This document shows, in pieces, positions 1 through 7,342 of a DNA stretch of 13,408 bases. The notes under the pieces are model-generated. The model did not search any database and was not told the DNA's origin. It saw nothing but the letters and a program-made list of their open reading frames with translations. Made by a program: the position numbers and the translations under genes. Position 1 is the first letter of the stretch. The number at the start of each line of letters is the position of its first letter. This DNA is from Deltaproteobacteria bacterium (lineage in GTDB: Bacteria; Myxococcota_A; UBA9160; UBA4427), in assembly GCA_011051925.1 (NCBI GenBank), contig DRKE01000304.1:1-13408 (forward strand). Direction: 5' to 3'.

Positions 1-63
1 CAGGAAGCCGCGAACGGTATGGGAGCCCGTGAAACCGGTCCCGCCTGTCACCATGACCCGCAT
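1..63 (-). CDS. NAD(P)-dependent epimerase/reductase, N-terminal fragment (runs off the left edge)
   Basis: Read on the minus strand, the first 21 codons begin MRVMVTGGTGFTGSH. This is the first beta strand and glycine-rich turn (TGGTGFTGSH) of the Rossmann fold in the extended short-chain dehydrogenase family (NAD-dependent epimerases, dehydratases and dihydroflavonol-4-reductase-like enzymes), which bind NAD(P) here. The ATG at 63 is preferred over the ATG at 54 because a full GGAGGT lies 12 nt upstream of it and because the family starts a few residues before the first strand. The rest of the protein lies outside the window, so the substrate cannot be named. It lies 91 bp downstream of the thioesterase gene on the same strand and may be co-transcribed with it. 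The cofactor fold is well supported; the exact subfamily is unknown. Confidence 0.72.
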   Translation of the reverse strand, partial: MRVMVTGGTGFTGSHTVRGFL

Positions 64-154
64 CGCCGTTCGTCGACCTCCGATTCCGGTCTCTCGGGGG
101 ACCGGTCGCTTCCATTCCGTCCCGGCCCGAAAACGGACGGCCACGAAGTGGGAG

Positions 155-835
155 TCAGCCGTCCGCCGGTGTCGTCTTCCCGTCCGGAGCCTCCGTCGCC
201 AGGGCATGTTCGAGCATCGAGCCCTTCGGGCGAATGAAGATGCCCTCGGCCTCGGCGCAGAGCTGCTCGCCGTGATGCATCGTTCCCCGGATGAAGGCTT
301 TTCTTCCCTCGCGCCGATCGATCCAGCTCCGCATCCGGATCGGCAGGCCGATCGGGGTCAGCGAGACATAACGGATCGTCAGGGTCCCCGTGAAACCACC
401 GATGTCCCGAAGTGCGCCCAGGGCGCCCAGCAACTCGTCGAAGACGAGTGCGATGATCCCACCGTGAACGGCGGTCGGGGGACCGTTGTAGGGAGCATCG
501 AACACGTGCTCGGCATGGATCTCCTCCCCATCGAATCGGAACTCCACGGGGGGTGCGATCGCGTTGAGGGGGCCGATCACCGGGCTGTACGGGAAATACT
601 CGGCGGGAACGTCCGTCGTTCGGGTGTGATCCGACAGGGACATGACGAGACTTCGTTGGGCATAGGGACCCGGATGGTCGAATCCGGCGAGGCGTTCGTT
701 CAACGCTTCGACCCCCGCTTCGACGCCGCGGATCAGTTCGGGAGGCGCCGTCGTCTTGCGCAGGTGGGCGATCAGTCGGCGGACCTGGGCGACGGCGTCC
801 GAAAGCGCCTCGAAATCGGGGACTTCCTGGGTCAT
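155..835 (-). CDS. PaaI-type hotdog-fold acyl-CoA thioesterase
   Basis: This 226-residue cytoplasmic protein is predicted to hydrolyse an acyl-CoA or aryl-CoA to the free acid and CoA. The first ~75 residues form a helical region; the hotdog domain follows at about 80-205. The signature is at 118-134: a Gly-Pro-Pro, His-Gly-Gly at 124-126 (long-helix start) and Asp133-Glu134, matching the HGG...DE pattern of the PaaI/4HBT superfamily. The strand pairs TLTIRYVS and RKAFIRGTM are also typical. The ATG at 835 is chosen because the reading frame upstream of it (to 1168) is an Arg-rich low-complexity extension without family character. No strong ribosome site is visible. The gene is divergent from the acyl-CoA dehydrogenase pair, which suggests a shared role in CoA-ester metabolism. 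The exact substrate is not readable from the sequence. Confidence 0.82.
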   Translation of the reverse strand: MTQEVPDFEALSDAVAQVRRLIAHLRKTTAPPELIRGVEAGVEALNERLAGFDHPGPYAQRSLVMSLSDHTRTTDVPAEYFPYSPVIGPLNAIAPPVEFRFDGEEIHAEHVFDAPYNGPPTAVHGGIIALVFDELLGALGALRDIGGFTGTLTIRYVSLTPIGLPIRMRSWIDRREGRKAFIRGTMHHGEQLCAEAEGIFIRPKGSMLEHALATEAPDGKTTPADG

Positions 836-1166
836 GGATCGATGGGTCTCGGTCGCTTCGAATCTCTGGGGCGAGCTCCGGGGTTGGCGTCGTGAGGCCG
901 GGCTTCGCCTCGTCTGGCGGCGGATGGTAACGCGTTTCCCGATCGGGCAGGCCTCGAAGGGGCCCCGGGAGCGGCCATCCGCTCCACCCCCGTCGTCGCC
1001 TCTTCGTTTCCTGCCTCTCGGCCGGTGGGCGGACCCTTCCGGGCCGCCGGCGTCTCGGAAGGGTCTTGCGCGGCTTTGCGCGTCCATGGGTGGCGCTTCC
1101 CGCTCGCGTTGGTGATCTTGACGCGCACATCGAAACGATCGCGGGCCGTTCCCGCCGGATGGCAGC
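836..1166. other. Divergent non-coding region between thioesterase and dehydrogenase operons
   Basis: These 331 bases separate the thioesterase (minus) from the first acyl-CoA dehydrogenase (plus) and must carry both promoters. The open frames crossing them are Arg/Pro/Ser-rich and look like chance frames in GC-rich DNA. A TTGACG is present at 1118-1123, but no reasonable -10 box follows at the right spacing. The clearest structure is the inverted repeat at 1032-1065, listed separately. No RNA gene is recognised. Confidence 0.6.
1032..1065. promoter_or_regulatory. 10-bp perfect inverted repeat, candidate operator upstream of the dehydrogenase pair
   Basis: GACCCTTCCG at 1032-1041 is repeated as its exact reverse complement, CGGAAGGGTC, at 1056-1065, with a 14-nt spacer. 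It lies about 100 bp upstream of the first dehydrogenase start in the divergent region. A dimeric repressor of the TetR or FadR type is a plausible ligand, because such regulators commonly control acyl-CoA genes, but none is encoded in the window. It could also fold as an RNA hairpin. The repeat is seen directly; the role is inferred. Confidence 0.35.
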
Positions 1167-2348
1167 ATGTATATCGGATACGACGAGAAGCAGGAAGAGT
1201 TGCGGCGGACGCTGCGAGCGTACTACGACGAACTCCTCACGCCCGGGATCCGGGAGGAGCTCGCCCGCTCTCATGGAATCGGGCCCACGATGCGGCGGAT
1301 CGTCCGCCAGATGGGAAAGGACGGCTGGCTCGGAATCGGCTGGCCCAGGGAATACGGCGGCCAGGGCCGATCCGAGATCGAGCAGTTCGTGTTCTTCGAC
1401 GAATCGATGCGCGCTCGGGCGCCCGTTCCGATGCTGACGATCAATACGGTCGGGCCGACGATCATGAACCATGGAAGCGAGGAACAGAAGAAGTTCTTCC
1501 TTCCGAAGATCCTCGCCGGTGAACTGCATTTCTGCATCGGCTACAGCGAACCGGGAGCGGGGACGGATCTCGCCGCCCTGCAGACGCGCGCCGATCCCGA
1601 CGGCGACGACTACATCATCAACGGACAGAAGCTGTGGACGAGTCTCGCGAGCGACGCGGACTATTGCTGGCTCGCGGTACGAACCGACCAGAACGCGGCG
1701 AAGCACGATGGCCTGTCGATGTTCCTCGTCGACATGAAGACGCCCGGCATCCGGGTCGATCCTCTCGAACTCCTCTCGGACCACGACATCAACGCCGTCT
1801 TCTTCGACGACGTGCGCGTTCCGGCGGCCAATCTGGTCGGTGGCCTCAATCGGGGCTGGCGTCTCATCACGAGCCAGCTGAATCATGAACGGGTCTCGCT
1901 CTGCGCTCCGGGCATGATCGAGGGCGCCTTCGAGTCGGTCGTCGAATGGGCCGCGAAGACGAAGAATGCGGAGGGGCGGCGGATCATCGACGAGGAATGG
2001 GTCCAGATGAACCTGGCCCGGGTGAAGGCCGGAATCCATGCGCTGCGGTTGATGAACTGGAAGGTCGCCTGGGCCTCCGCGGAGGGGATGAAGGTCAATC
2101 CGGCGGATGCTTCGACGATCAAGGTCTTCGGGACGGAATTCTTTCTCGACGCCTTCCGGCTCATGATGGAAGTGATGGGGCAACGCGGCTATCTGCGGCA
2201 CGAATCGGATCAGGCGATCGCGAACGGGATCGTCGAAAGCCTCTACCGGGGGCTCCTGATCCTGACTTTCGGTGGCGGGACGAATGAGATCCAACGCGAT
2301 CTGATCGGGCTCTTCGGGCTCGGCCTGCCCCGGATCCCGCGCATGTAG
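1167..2348 (+). CDS. Acyl-CoA dehydrogenase, catalytic-type subunit of a paired enzyme
   Basis: This 393-residue flavoprotein belongs to the acyl-CoA dehydrogenase family, which forms the alpha,beta double bond of acyl-CoA and passes electrons to ETF. It has the N-terminal helical domain with WPREYGGQG (59-67), the central beta-domain signature CIGYSEPGAGTDLA (123-136), KLWTS (155-159), and a C-terminal helical domain ending in FGGGTNEIQRD. The usual MCAD catalytic Glu position in this last motif is Gly370. A Glu at 241 in NHER sits where isovaleryl-CoA dehydrogenase has its base, so this subunit can be catalytic. The RxxFG-type FAD motif normally found on a neighbouring helix is missing. The next gene supplies it, so I infer a heteromer like the FadE28-FadE29 (ChsE1-ChsE2) pairs that act on bulky steroid side-chain CoA esters. 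The ATG at 1167 has only a weak ribosome site. Confidence 0.9.
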   Translation: MYIGYDEKQEELRRTLRAYYDELLTPGIREELARSHGIGPTMRRIVRQMGKDGWLGIGWPREYGGQGRSEIEQFVFFDESMRARAPVPMLTINTVGPTIMNHGSEEQKKFFLPKILAGELHFCIGYSEPGAGTDLAALQTRADPDGDDYIINGQKLWTSLASDADYCWLAVRTDQNAAKHDGLSMFLVDMKTPGIRVDPLELLSDHDINAVFFDDVRVPAANLVGGLNRGWRLITSQLNHERVSLCAPGMIEGAFESVVEWAAKTKNAEGRRIIDEEWVQMNLARVKAGIHALRLMNWKVAWASAEGMKVNPADASTIKVFGTEFFLDAFRLMMEVMGQRGYLRHESDQAIANGIVESLYRGLLILTFGGGTNEIQRDLIGLFGLGLPRIPRM

Positions 2349-2433
2349 CCCGATCGGCGGGTGGACGCGGCACGGAGCAGGGAAGAGAAACGGGAAGAGC
2401 TGGAAGAGAGCGAGGGAAAGCGGGTCCGAAGCC

Positions 2434-3555
2434 ATGGATTTCTCCTATACCGACGAACAGCAATCGATTTTCGATCTCGCCGCGCAGATCCTGACGGAGG
2501 GGACGCCCCAGGCCCGTCTGCTCGAGATCGAGCGCGCGGATGGCCCCCGTTTCGATCCGGAACTCTGGGGCCGATTCGGCGAAGCCGGTCTCGTCGGCCT
2601 CGCCATCCCCGAAGCGAACGACGGGGGGGGATGCGGATTCGTCGAGATCGCCGGTGTGATGGAACAGATCGGCCGGACCACGGCACCCATTCCCTTCTTC
2701 GAAACGGCGGTCCTCGGAGCCCTCGCGATCGCCGAGTTCGGAAACGAAGACCAGAAGGAATCGATCCTGAACGACGTCGCCGCGGGGAAGCGGATCCTGA
2801 CGGCCGCCCTGGTCGAGGCGGAGACGCCGCTTCTCGAGCCCCGTACACAGGCGCGATCGGACGCTGGAGGCTGGATTCTCGATGGTACCAAGGCCTTCGT
2901 TCCGGCGGCCGAGATCGCGGACCAGATCCTCGTTCCCGCCCGGACGGAAGAGGGACTCGCGGTCTTCATCGTCGATCGTGACGCGGCGGGTGTCTCCCTC
3001 GAACGCCTTTCGACGACGAGCCGCATGCCGGAGTCGATGCTTCGGCTCGAGGGGGTTCGCCTGGGCGCCGAGGCGCTTCTCGGCGGAGCCGATCGGGGCG
3101 AAGAGATCGTCGAGTTCATCGAGTTGCGCGCCAATGCCGCCCTCTGCAGTTTCGCCCTGGGAGTCTGCGAGGCCGCCCTGGAATTGACCGCCGAGTATTC
3201 GAAGACCCGAAAGCAGTTCGACCAGCCCATCGCGATGTTCCAGGCCGTGGCCCACCGCGAGGCCGACGCCTACATCGATACCCAGTCCGTTCGGTTGACC
3301 GCGCTGGAGGTCGCCTGGCTCATCGCGGCAGGGCGGGACGCGCGCGAAGCGGTTTCGATCGCCAAGCATTTCGCGAGTGAAGCGGGCTACCGCGTGACCT
3401 TCTCCGCGCAGCACATCCATGGCGGGATCGGAGTCGACCGCGAATATCCCGTCCATCGATACTATGTCCACGCCCGACATCTGGAATTGATGCTCGGGGG
3501 GTCGAGCCGGCATCTCCAGAGGATCGGCCGACTGATCGCCGAGAACGCTGCCTGA
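2434..3555 (+). CDS. Acyl-CoA dehydrogenase, FAD-contributing partner subunit lacking a catalytic Glu
   Basis: This 373-residue member of the acyl-CoA dehydrogenase family is the partner of the preceding gene. The N-terminal domain (1-115) is ordinary. The central domain lacks the family's EPGAGTD loop, having Glu128-Ala-Glu-Thr-Pro instead. The C-terminal domain keeps the FAD-contacting RKQFDQPIAMFQ (259-270) and HIHGGIGVDREYPVHRYY-like segments. By my alignment from memory, both known catalytic Glu positions are lost: Ala233 (isovaleryl-CoA dehydrogenase position) and Gly in LGGSS near 355 (MCAD position). It therefore probably cannot act alone and completes the FAD site of the first subunit. 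It starts 85 bp after that gene. The spacer is strikingly purine-rich from about 2370 to 2423 and has GAGGGA as the only ribosome-site candidate, rather far from the ATG. The stop is followed by the convergent nudC-like gene. Confidence 0.88.
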   Translation: MDFSYTDEQQSIFDLAAQILTEGTPQARLLEIERADGPRFDPELWGRFGEAGLVGLAIPEANDGGGCGFVEIAGVMEQIGRTTAPIPFFETAVLGALAIAEFGNEDQKESILNDVAAGKRILTAALVEAETPLLEPRTQARSDAGGWILDGTKAFVPAAEIADQILVPARTEEGLAVFIVDRDAAGVSLERLSTTSRMPESMLRLEGVRLGAEALLGGADRGEEIVEFIELRANAALCSFALGVCEAALELTAEYSKTRKQFDQPIAMFQAVAHREADAYIDTQSVRLTALEVAWLIAAGRDAREAVSIAKHFASEAGYRVTFSAQHIHGGIGVDREYPVHRYYVHARHLELMLGGSSRHLQRIGRLIAENAA

Positions 3556-3583
3556 ATTCCGGGATCGATCCGCCGGCGGGGAA

Positions 3584-4438
3584 TCAATCCGGCGGGGGGT
3601 GGCCATTCCGAACGAGAAAATCCCGGATCAGCCATTGGGCGATGCTGACGCGACCCGGGAAGAAGGCTGGCATGTCATCCGCCGGGTACCAGCCCGCCTC
3701 CTCGATCTCGACGCCGTCGACCTCGATCTCGCCTGAATCGTATTCCGCCTGGAAACCCAGCATCAGCGAGTTCGGGAAGGGCCAGGCCTGGCTCGAGAAA
3801 TAGCGGATGTTCCTCACGCAGATCCCCGTTTCCTCGAAGACCTCGCGAATGACCGCCTCCTCGGCGCTCTCGCCCGGTTCGACGAAGCCGGCGAGCACGC
3901 TCATGATGCCCGCCGGAAAATGAGGGGAGCGCGCCAGCAGGATCTGGTCGCCCTTCTCGACCGCGACGATCATCGCCGGGGCCAGGCGTGGGTACATCGG
4001 GATCCTGCACTTCGGACAGCTGCGGGAACGATCGGTCTCCGAGAGCACCGTCGGTTCGGCGCACGCACCACAGAACTGATGGGTGCGGTCCCATTCGACG
4101 ATCTGCACGGCTCTTCCCGCCAGCGCGTGCATCGTTTCGTCGAGCGAGCCGAAGAGCGTTCGCAGATCCGCGAAGCGGAATCCCGCGCTGACCTCGACGT
4201 CTTCCGGCAACTCGGCAGAATAACAATGGCGCCCGTCCAACTGGCCCAGATATTGGGTCCGAAGGGCTTCGAGCCCGATCGCATCGATCTCCTCGACGCT
4301 CGGGAGCGCGAGTTCGCTCGATACGAGCAACTCGCGGCGTCGGAACGCGAAGAGGATCGGCCGTTCACCCGGCTCGGGCGGGGGCTTGTGGGAAGGCACG
4401 AAGGGCAGGGGAAAGGAATGGGATCGGCGTGACGACAT
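3584..4438 (-). CDS. nudC: NADH pyrophosphatase, NudC-type Nudix hydrolase
   Basis: This 284-residue cytoplasmic enzyme should split NADH to NMNH and AMP, and may remove NAD caps from RNA 5' ends, as NudC does. It has a degenerate N-terminal domain (1-115), a zinc ribbon with Cys123, Cys126, Cys141 and Cys144, and a complete Nudix box at 184-206 (G-x5-E-x7-REVFEETGI) that binds catalytic metal. The NADH-specific motif SQPWPFPxS appears as SQAWPFPNS at 216-224, with Pro replaced by Ala. The length is slightly above the ~257 residues of the E. coli enzyme because of a longer N-terminus. The ATG at 4438 has a GGAG only 2 nt upstream, so the exact start is uncertain. The gene converges on the dehydrogenase pair (28-bp gap) and diverges from sppA. 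Confidence 0.88.
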   Translation of the reverse strand: MSSRRSHSFPLPFVPSHKPPPEPGERPILFAFRRRELLVSSELALPSVEEIDAIGLEALRTQYLGQLDGRHCYSAELPEDVEVSAGFRFADLRTLFGSLDETMHALAGRAVQIVEWDRTHQFCGACAEPTVLSETDRSRSCPKCRIPMYPRLAPAMIVAVEKGDQILLARSPHFPAGIMSVLAGFVEPGESAEEAVIREVFEETGICVRNIRYFSSQAWPFPNSLMLGFQAEYDSGEIEVDGVEIEEAGWYPADDMPAFFPGRVSIAQWLIRDFLVRNGHPPPD

Positions 4439-4567
4439 GACTCCAGCCTACCGGAACTCGGGCCGGGATACCGCGCGACGTGGAGGGCGGAACCCGCTCG
4501 TCCGATGGCGTACCCTGCAGGTCGTTTCGAACGCGGGAGCCGGGGCTTCCGGGGAGAATCATCTGCC

Positions 4568-6313
4568 ATGGGTACAGCCAGCCGAGTCCGGATCCTGATC
4601 CTGTTTCTCGTCTTCCTCCTGGGTGCCTTCTTCGTCCTCCGCCGCTTCCAGGCGGAGCCACGGGTCGAGATCGCGGCGGGCAGCACGCTCATCGTGGAGC
4701 TGGGCGGAGACTACATCGAGGCCCCCTCGGTTTCCCCCCTGGCGCGGCTCGCCGGCGATACGAGTCAGCCCTTCGCCGATCTGCTTTCGGTCTTCGCGCT
4801 GGCCGAGCGGGACGACCGGATCGCGAACGTCGTGCTGCGGATCCAGCCGCTCGGGATCGGCTGGGGCAAGGCCGACGAGATCCGCGAAGCGATCGGCCGC
4901 CTGCGCGACCGGGGCATCCACACGACGGCCCATCTCGAGATCCAGGATCTCTCAGCGAACAAGGCGCTCTTCATCGCGAGCGCTGCGGACGAGATCTTCG
5001 TTTCGCCGGGCAGCGCCGTTCCGCTCGTCGGCATGGCCGCGGAATACGTCTTCCTGGGTGGTTTCTGGGAAAAGCTCGGTGTCGAGTTCGAGGTCGCACG
5101 CGCCGGCCGCTACAAGAGCGCCGTCGAGATCTTCACGGAGAAGACGATGTCCCCGGCTTCCCGGGAGATGGCGTCGTCCCTTCTCGACGATACCTACGAT
5201 CGTTTCGTCGACGCGCTGGCCCGGGGACGGAACCTGACCCGCGAGGCCGTGCTCGAGGCGATCGACCGGGGACCCGTTCGAAGTCAGCGGCTGGAAGCCC
5301 TCGGATTGATCGACGGGGAACTCCATCTCGACCAGTTGCTATCGCGCTTCGATGGCGAGGTCGTGGACCATGCCGACTATGCGCGGATCGACCCCCGGAC
5401 TCTCGGCCTCGAAGCGAAGGCGGAATTCGCCCTGATCTACGGGACGGGGGCCGTCGTCCAGGGGCGATCCGCGGATTCCCCCTTGCGCTCGTCGCCCGGC
5501 TTCGCCTCGGAATCGATCTCCCGCGCGATCCTCGAGGCCGCCGATGATTCCGCGATCTCCGCCATCGTGCTTCGCATCGACAGTCCGGGGGGTTCAGCGC
5601 TGGCCTCGGAGCTGATCTGGCGGGCGATCTCCCGGGCGAAAGAGAAGGGGAAACCCGTGATCGCCTCCTTTTCCGACGTGGCGGCTTCCGGCGGGTACTA
5701 CGTCGCCGCGGGCGCGAATGCGATCGTCGCGGATCCCGGCAGCCTGACGGGCTCGATCGGCGTCTTCGCGCTGCGTCCCGCGATCGGCGGATTGCTCGAG
5801 AAGCTCGACATCGGGATCGACTCGATGACCCGCGGCCGGCATGCGGATTTCCTGCTCTCGAGCGAGAAGCTTTCTCCCGCCGCGCTGGCGCGGTTGCAGA
5901 CCTCCGTCCTCGACACCTATCGGCTCTTCCTCACTCGCGTCGCGGATGGGCGGGGGCTTTCGATCGAACGGGTCGGCGAGATCGCCCAGGGTCGGGTCTG
6001 GACGGGACGCCAGGCCTACGAGAAGGGGCTCGTCGACGAGCTCGGCGGACTGCATACCGCCATCCGCCGGGCCAAGAAGGCAGTCGGGCTCGCCGCGACG
6101 GACGACGTGATGCTCGTCCCCTTCCCGAAACGGAAATCGTTCTCCGAGCAGCTGGTCGCCGCGTTCCAACAGAGCGCGATCCGCCTCTCGGCCTCCGGTC
6201 CGGGCGCGTTGCGACGCTGGCCACCACCGATCCGCGAAATCGCATCCCTCGTGATGGACCTGCCGACCGGTGCTCCCCTGTTGATCCCACCGCTGCTCGT
6301 CGACATCCACTGA
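4568..6313 (+). CDS. sppA: Signal peptide peptidase SppA, 67K type (protease IV)
   Basis: This 581-residue inner-membrane serine protease of family S49 degrades leftover signal peptides after secretion. A single N-terminal membrane anchor spans about 6-25. Two tandem S49 repeats follow, as in the ~618-residue E. coli protein. The Ser/Lys dyad is split between them: Lys183 in AGRYKSAVE of the first repeat and Ser374 in DVAASGGYYVAAG of the second. The nearby IDSPGGS (338-344) and GSLTGSIGV (391-399) motifs are also typical. The ATG at 4568 is chosen because GGGGAGAA precedes it by about 9-10 nt and the anchor begins at once. An in-frame ATG at 4505 would add 21 residues with no family character. 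It is divergent from nudC with a 129-bp gap in which I see no convincing promoter. Overlapping palindromes follow the gene. Confidence 0.93.
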   Translation: MGTASRVRILILFLVFLLGAFFVLRRFQAEPRVEIAAGSTLIVELGGDYIEAPSVSPLARLAGDTSQPFADLLSVFALAERDDRIANVVLRIQPLGIGWGKADEIREAIGRLRDRGIHTTAHLEIQDLSANKALFIASAADEIFVSPGSAVPLVGMAAEYVFLGGFWEKLGVEFEVARAGRYKSAVEIFTEKTMSPASREMASSLLDDTYDRFVDALARGRNLTREAVLEAIDRGPVRSQRLEALGLIDGELHLDQLLSRFDGEVVDHADYARIDPRTLGLEAKAEFALIYGTGAVVQGRSADSPLRSSPGFASESISRAILEAADDSAISAIVLRIDSPGGSALASELIWRAISRAKEKGKPVIASFSDVAASGGYYVAAGANAIVADPGSLTGSIGVFALRPAIGGLLEKLDIGIDSMTRGRHADFLLSSEKLSPAALARLQTSVLDTYRLFLTRVADGRGLSIERVGEIAQGRVWTGRQAYEKGLVDELGGLHTAIRRAKKAVGLAATDDVMLVPFPKRKSFSEQLVAAFQQSAIRLSASGPGALRRWPPPIREIASLVMDLPTGAPLLIPPLLVDIH

Positions 6314-6316
6314 ATT

Positions 6317-6352
6317 CGAGGGTCGCGCGACCCGGGTCGCAGGAACCCCTCG
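6317..6352. repeat. Nested inverted repeats with two overlapping 14-bp palindromes after sppA
   Basis: The arm GGGTCGC occurs at 6320-6326 and 6334-6340 with its complement GCGACCC between them (6327-6333). This gives the perfect palindromes GGGTCGCGCGACCC (6320-6333) and GCGACCCGGGTCGC (6327-6340). An outer pair, CGAGGG (6317-6322) and CCCTCG (6347-6352), encloses both. As RNA, GCGAC-CCGG-GTCGC would form a hairpin. There is no T-run, so a simple intrinsic terminator is unlikely. It could be an operator for the downstream hydrolase or a processing hairpin. The structure is seen; the role is unknown. Confidence 0.4.
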
Positions 6353-6389
6353 CATCGAAACCGAGACCGAATGGAGGAACGAAGAGCCC

Positions 6390-7253
6390 GTGGCGCACCT
6401 CACGACCGAAGACGGCGTATCGATCTACTACGAACACCACCGGCCCGAAGGCGCGACGGACGGGGCCGCCGATCGACCGACGGTGATCTTTTCGTGCGCC
6501 TACTGTACGACCCACGAGAACTGGCGCGGGCAGGTCGCTCCGCTCGTCGAAGCGGGTCATCCCGTCGTGCTGTGGGATCTGCGGGGCCATGGTGACTCGG
6601 AAGCGCCCGAGGGCCCGGACGCCTACTCGATCGAGCGCGTCGTGGGCGACCTGCTGGCCGTTGCGCAGGCGACGACCCCCGACGCACCCTTCGTCGCAGC
6701 GGGACTGTCGTTCGGGGGACTCGCTTCCCTTCATTTCATGCGACGCCATCCCGAGCGCGTCGCGGGTCTGGTTCTCGTCGATTCGGGACCCGGTTTCAAG
6801 AATCCCGAGGCGGCAGCCGGCTGGGCGGCCCAGGTCGAGCGGACGGCGAGATTTCTCGAGACCCGGGGCTTCGACGATTTCGTGACCGGTCGTGCCGGAG
6901 CGACCTGCATCGGCTCGAAACCCGACCTGCCGGCCGCCCGGGCCGCGGCTCGCGCGATCCGGGATCAGGACGTGGCCGGGGTGGCGCGTTTCGGGCGCGA
7001 GGTCTCGGGTCCCGCCCCGCCCGTGATCGACGACCTCGCCGCGATGGACGTCCCCGCCCTGGTCGTCGTCGGAGAGAACGACAAGCCCTTCCTGCGGGCG
7101 GCGGAGGTGATGGCGGCCAAGCTCCCGCGGGCGCGCCATGTCATCATTCCCGGTGCGGGCCATATCGTGAACATCGAGGAGGCGGATCGCTTCAACCGCG
7201 AATTGCTCGATTTCCTGGCGCAATCGGGCGATGGCTCGGCCGGATCGAGCTGA
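6390..7253 (+). CDS. Alpha/beta-fold hydrolase
   Basis: This 287-residue cytoplasmic protein has the whole alpha/beta hydrolase layout. The DLRGHGDSE segment (63-71) follows strand 4. The nucleophile elbow is G-L-Ser107-F-G. The acid is probably Asp231 in VVVGENDKPF, and the catalytic His258 lies in GAGHIVNIEE. These families hydrolyse esters, lactones, C-C bonds or haloalkanes; the substrate cannot be told here. A small cap lies at about 135-210. The start is a GTG at 6390 with GGAGG 12 nt upstream, which fits the usual beginning of the first strand. It is 76 bp after sppA on the same strand and 89 bp before the sigma factor gene, so it may share a transcript with either. Fold and triad are clear; the function is generic. 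Confidence 0.87.
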   Translation: MAHLTTEDGVSIYYEHHRPEGATDGAADRPTVIFSCAYCTTHENWRGQVAPLVEAGHPVVLWDLRGHGDSEAPEGPDAYSIERVVGDLLAVAQATTPDAPFVAAGLSFGGLASLHFMRRHPERVAGLVLVDSGPGFKNPEAAAGWAAQVERTARFLETRGFDDFVTGRAGATCIGSKPDLPAARAAARAIRDQDVAGVARFGREVSGPAPPVIDDLAAMDVPALVVVGENDKPFLRAAEVMAAKLPRARHVIIPGAGHIVNIEEADRFNRELLDFLAQSGDGSAGSS

Positions 7254-7272
7254 CAGCGGCGCGGCTGCAGCG

Positions 7273-7290
7273 ATCCGACCGAGGTCGGAT
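7273..7290. promoter_or_regulatory. 8-bp perfect inverted repeat upstream of the sigma operon
   Basis: ATCCGACC at 7273-7280 is mirrored by GGTCGGAT at 7283-7290 with a 2-nt centre. It lies between the hydrolase stop and the sigma factor start and just upstream of a possible ECF-type promoter. A dimeric regulator site is possible. It is not a typical intrinsic terminator, because no T-run follows. Confidence 0.33.
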
Positions 7291-7295
7291 TCTCC

Positions 7296-7320
7296 GAAAC
7301 CTTTGCGGATCCGGCCGGTT
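7296..7320 (+). promoter_or_regulatory. Weak candidate ECF-type promoter for self-activation of the sigma operon
   Basis: GAAAC at 7296-7300 resembles the AAC-containing -35 element common to ECF sigma factors. CGGTT lies 15 nt further on at 7316-7320 as a loose -10. Transcription would start near 7328, just ahead of the ATG at 7343, which would agree with that start. ECF operons are often self-activated. The match is short and could be chance. Confidence 0.2.
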
Positions 7321-7342
7321 GAGGATGGACGGCGGAGGTGGA

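Noticed and set aside
1118..1123. TTGACG as a -35 box for the dehydrogenase operon
   Set aside because: Sixteen to eighteen nt downstream there is only GC-rich sequence (GCGGGC) and no acceptable -10 box.
836..1168. N-terminal extension of the thioesterase up to an ATG at 1168
   Set aside because: The added 111 residues are Arg/Gly/Pro-rich low complexity and would overlap the dehydrogenase start; the hotdog protein is complete from 835.
48..2435. Very long minus-strand open frame of 795 codons across the thioesterase and first dehydrogenase
   Set aside because: Its protein is rich in Arg, Pro and Asp with no family motif and it overlaps a complete acyl-CoA dehydrogenase on the other strand; long antisense frames are expected in GC-rich coding DNA.
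3565..3596. GC-rich palindrome CCGCCGGCGG and nearby repeat as a bidirectional terminator between the dehydrogenase and nudC
   Set aside because: It has no loop, no T-run on either strand and overlaps the nudC end; not better than chance in this composition.
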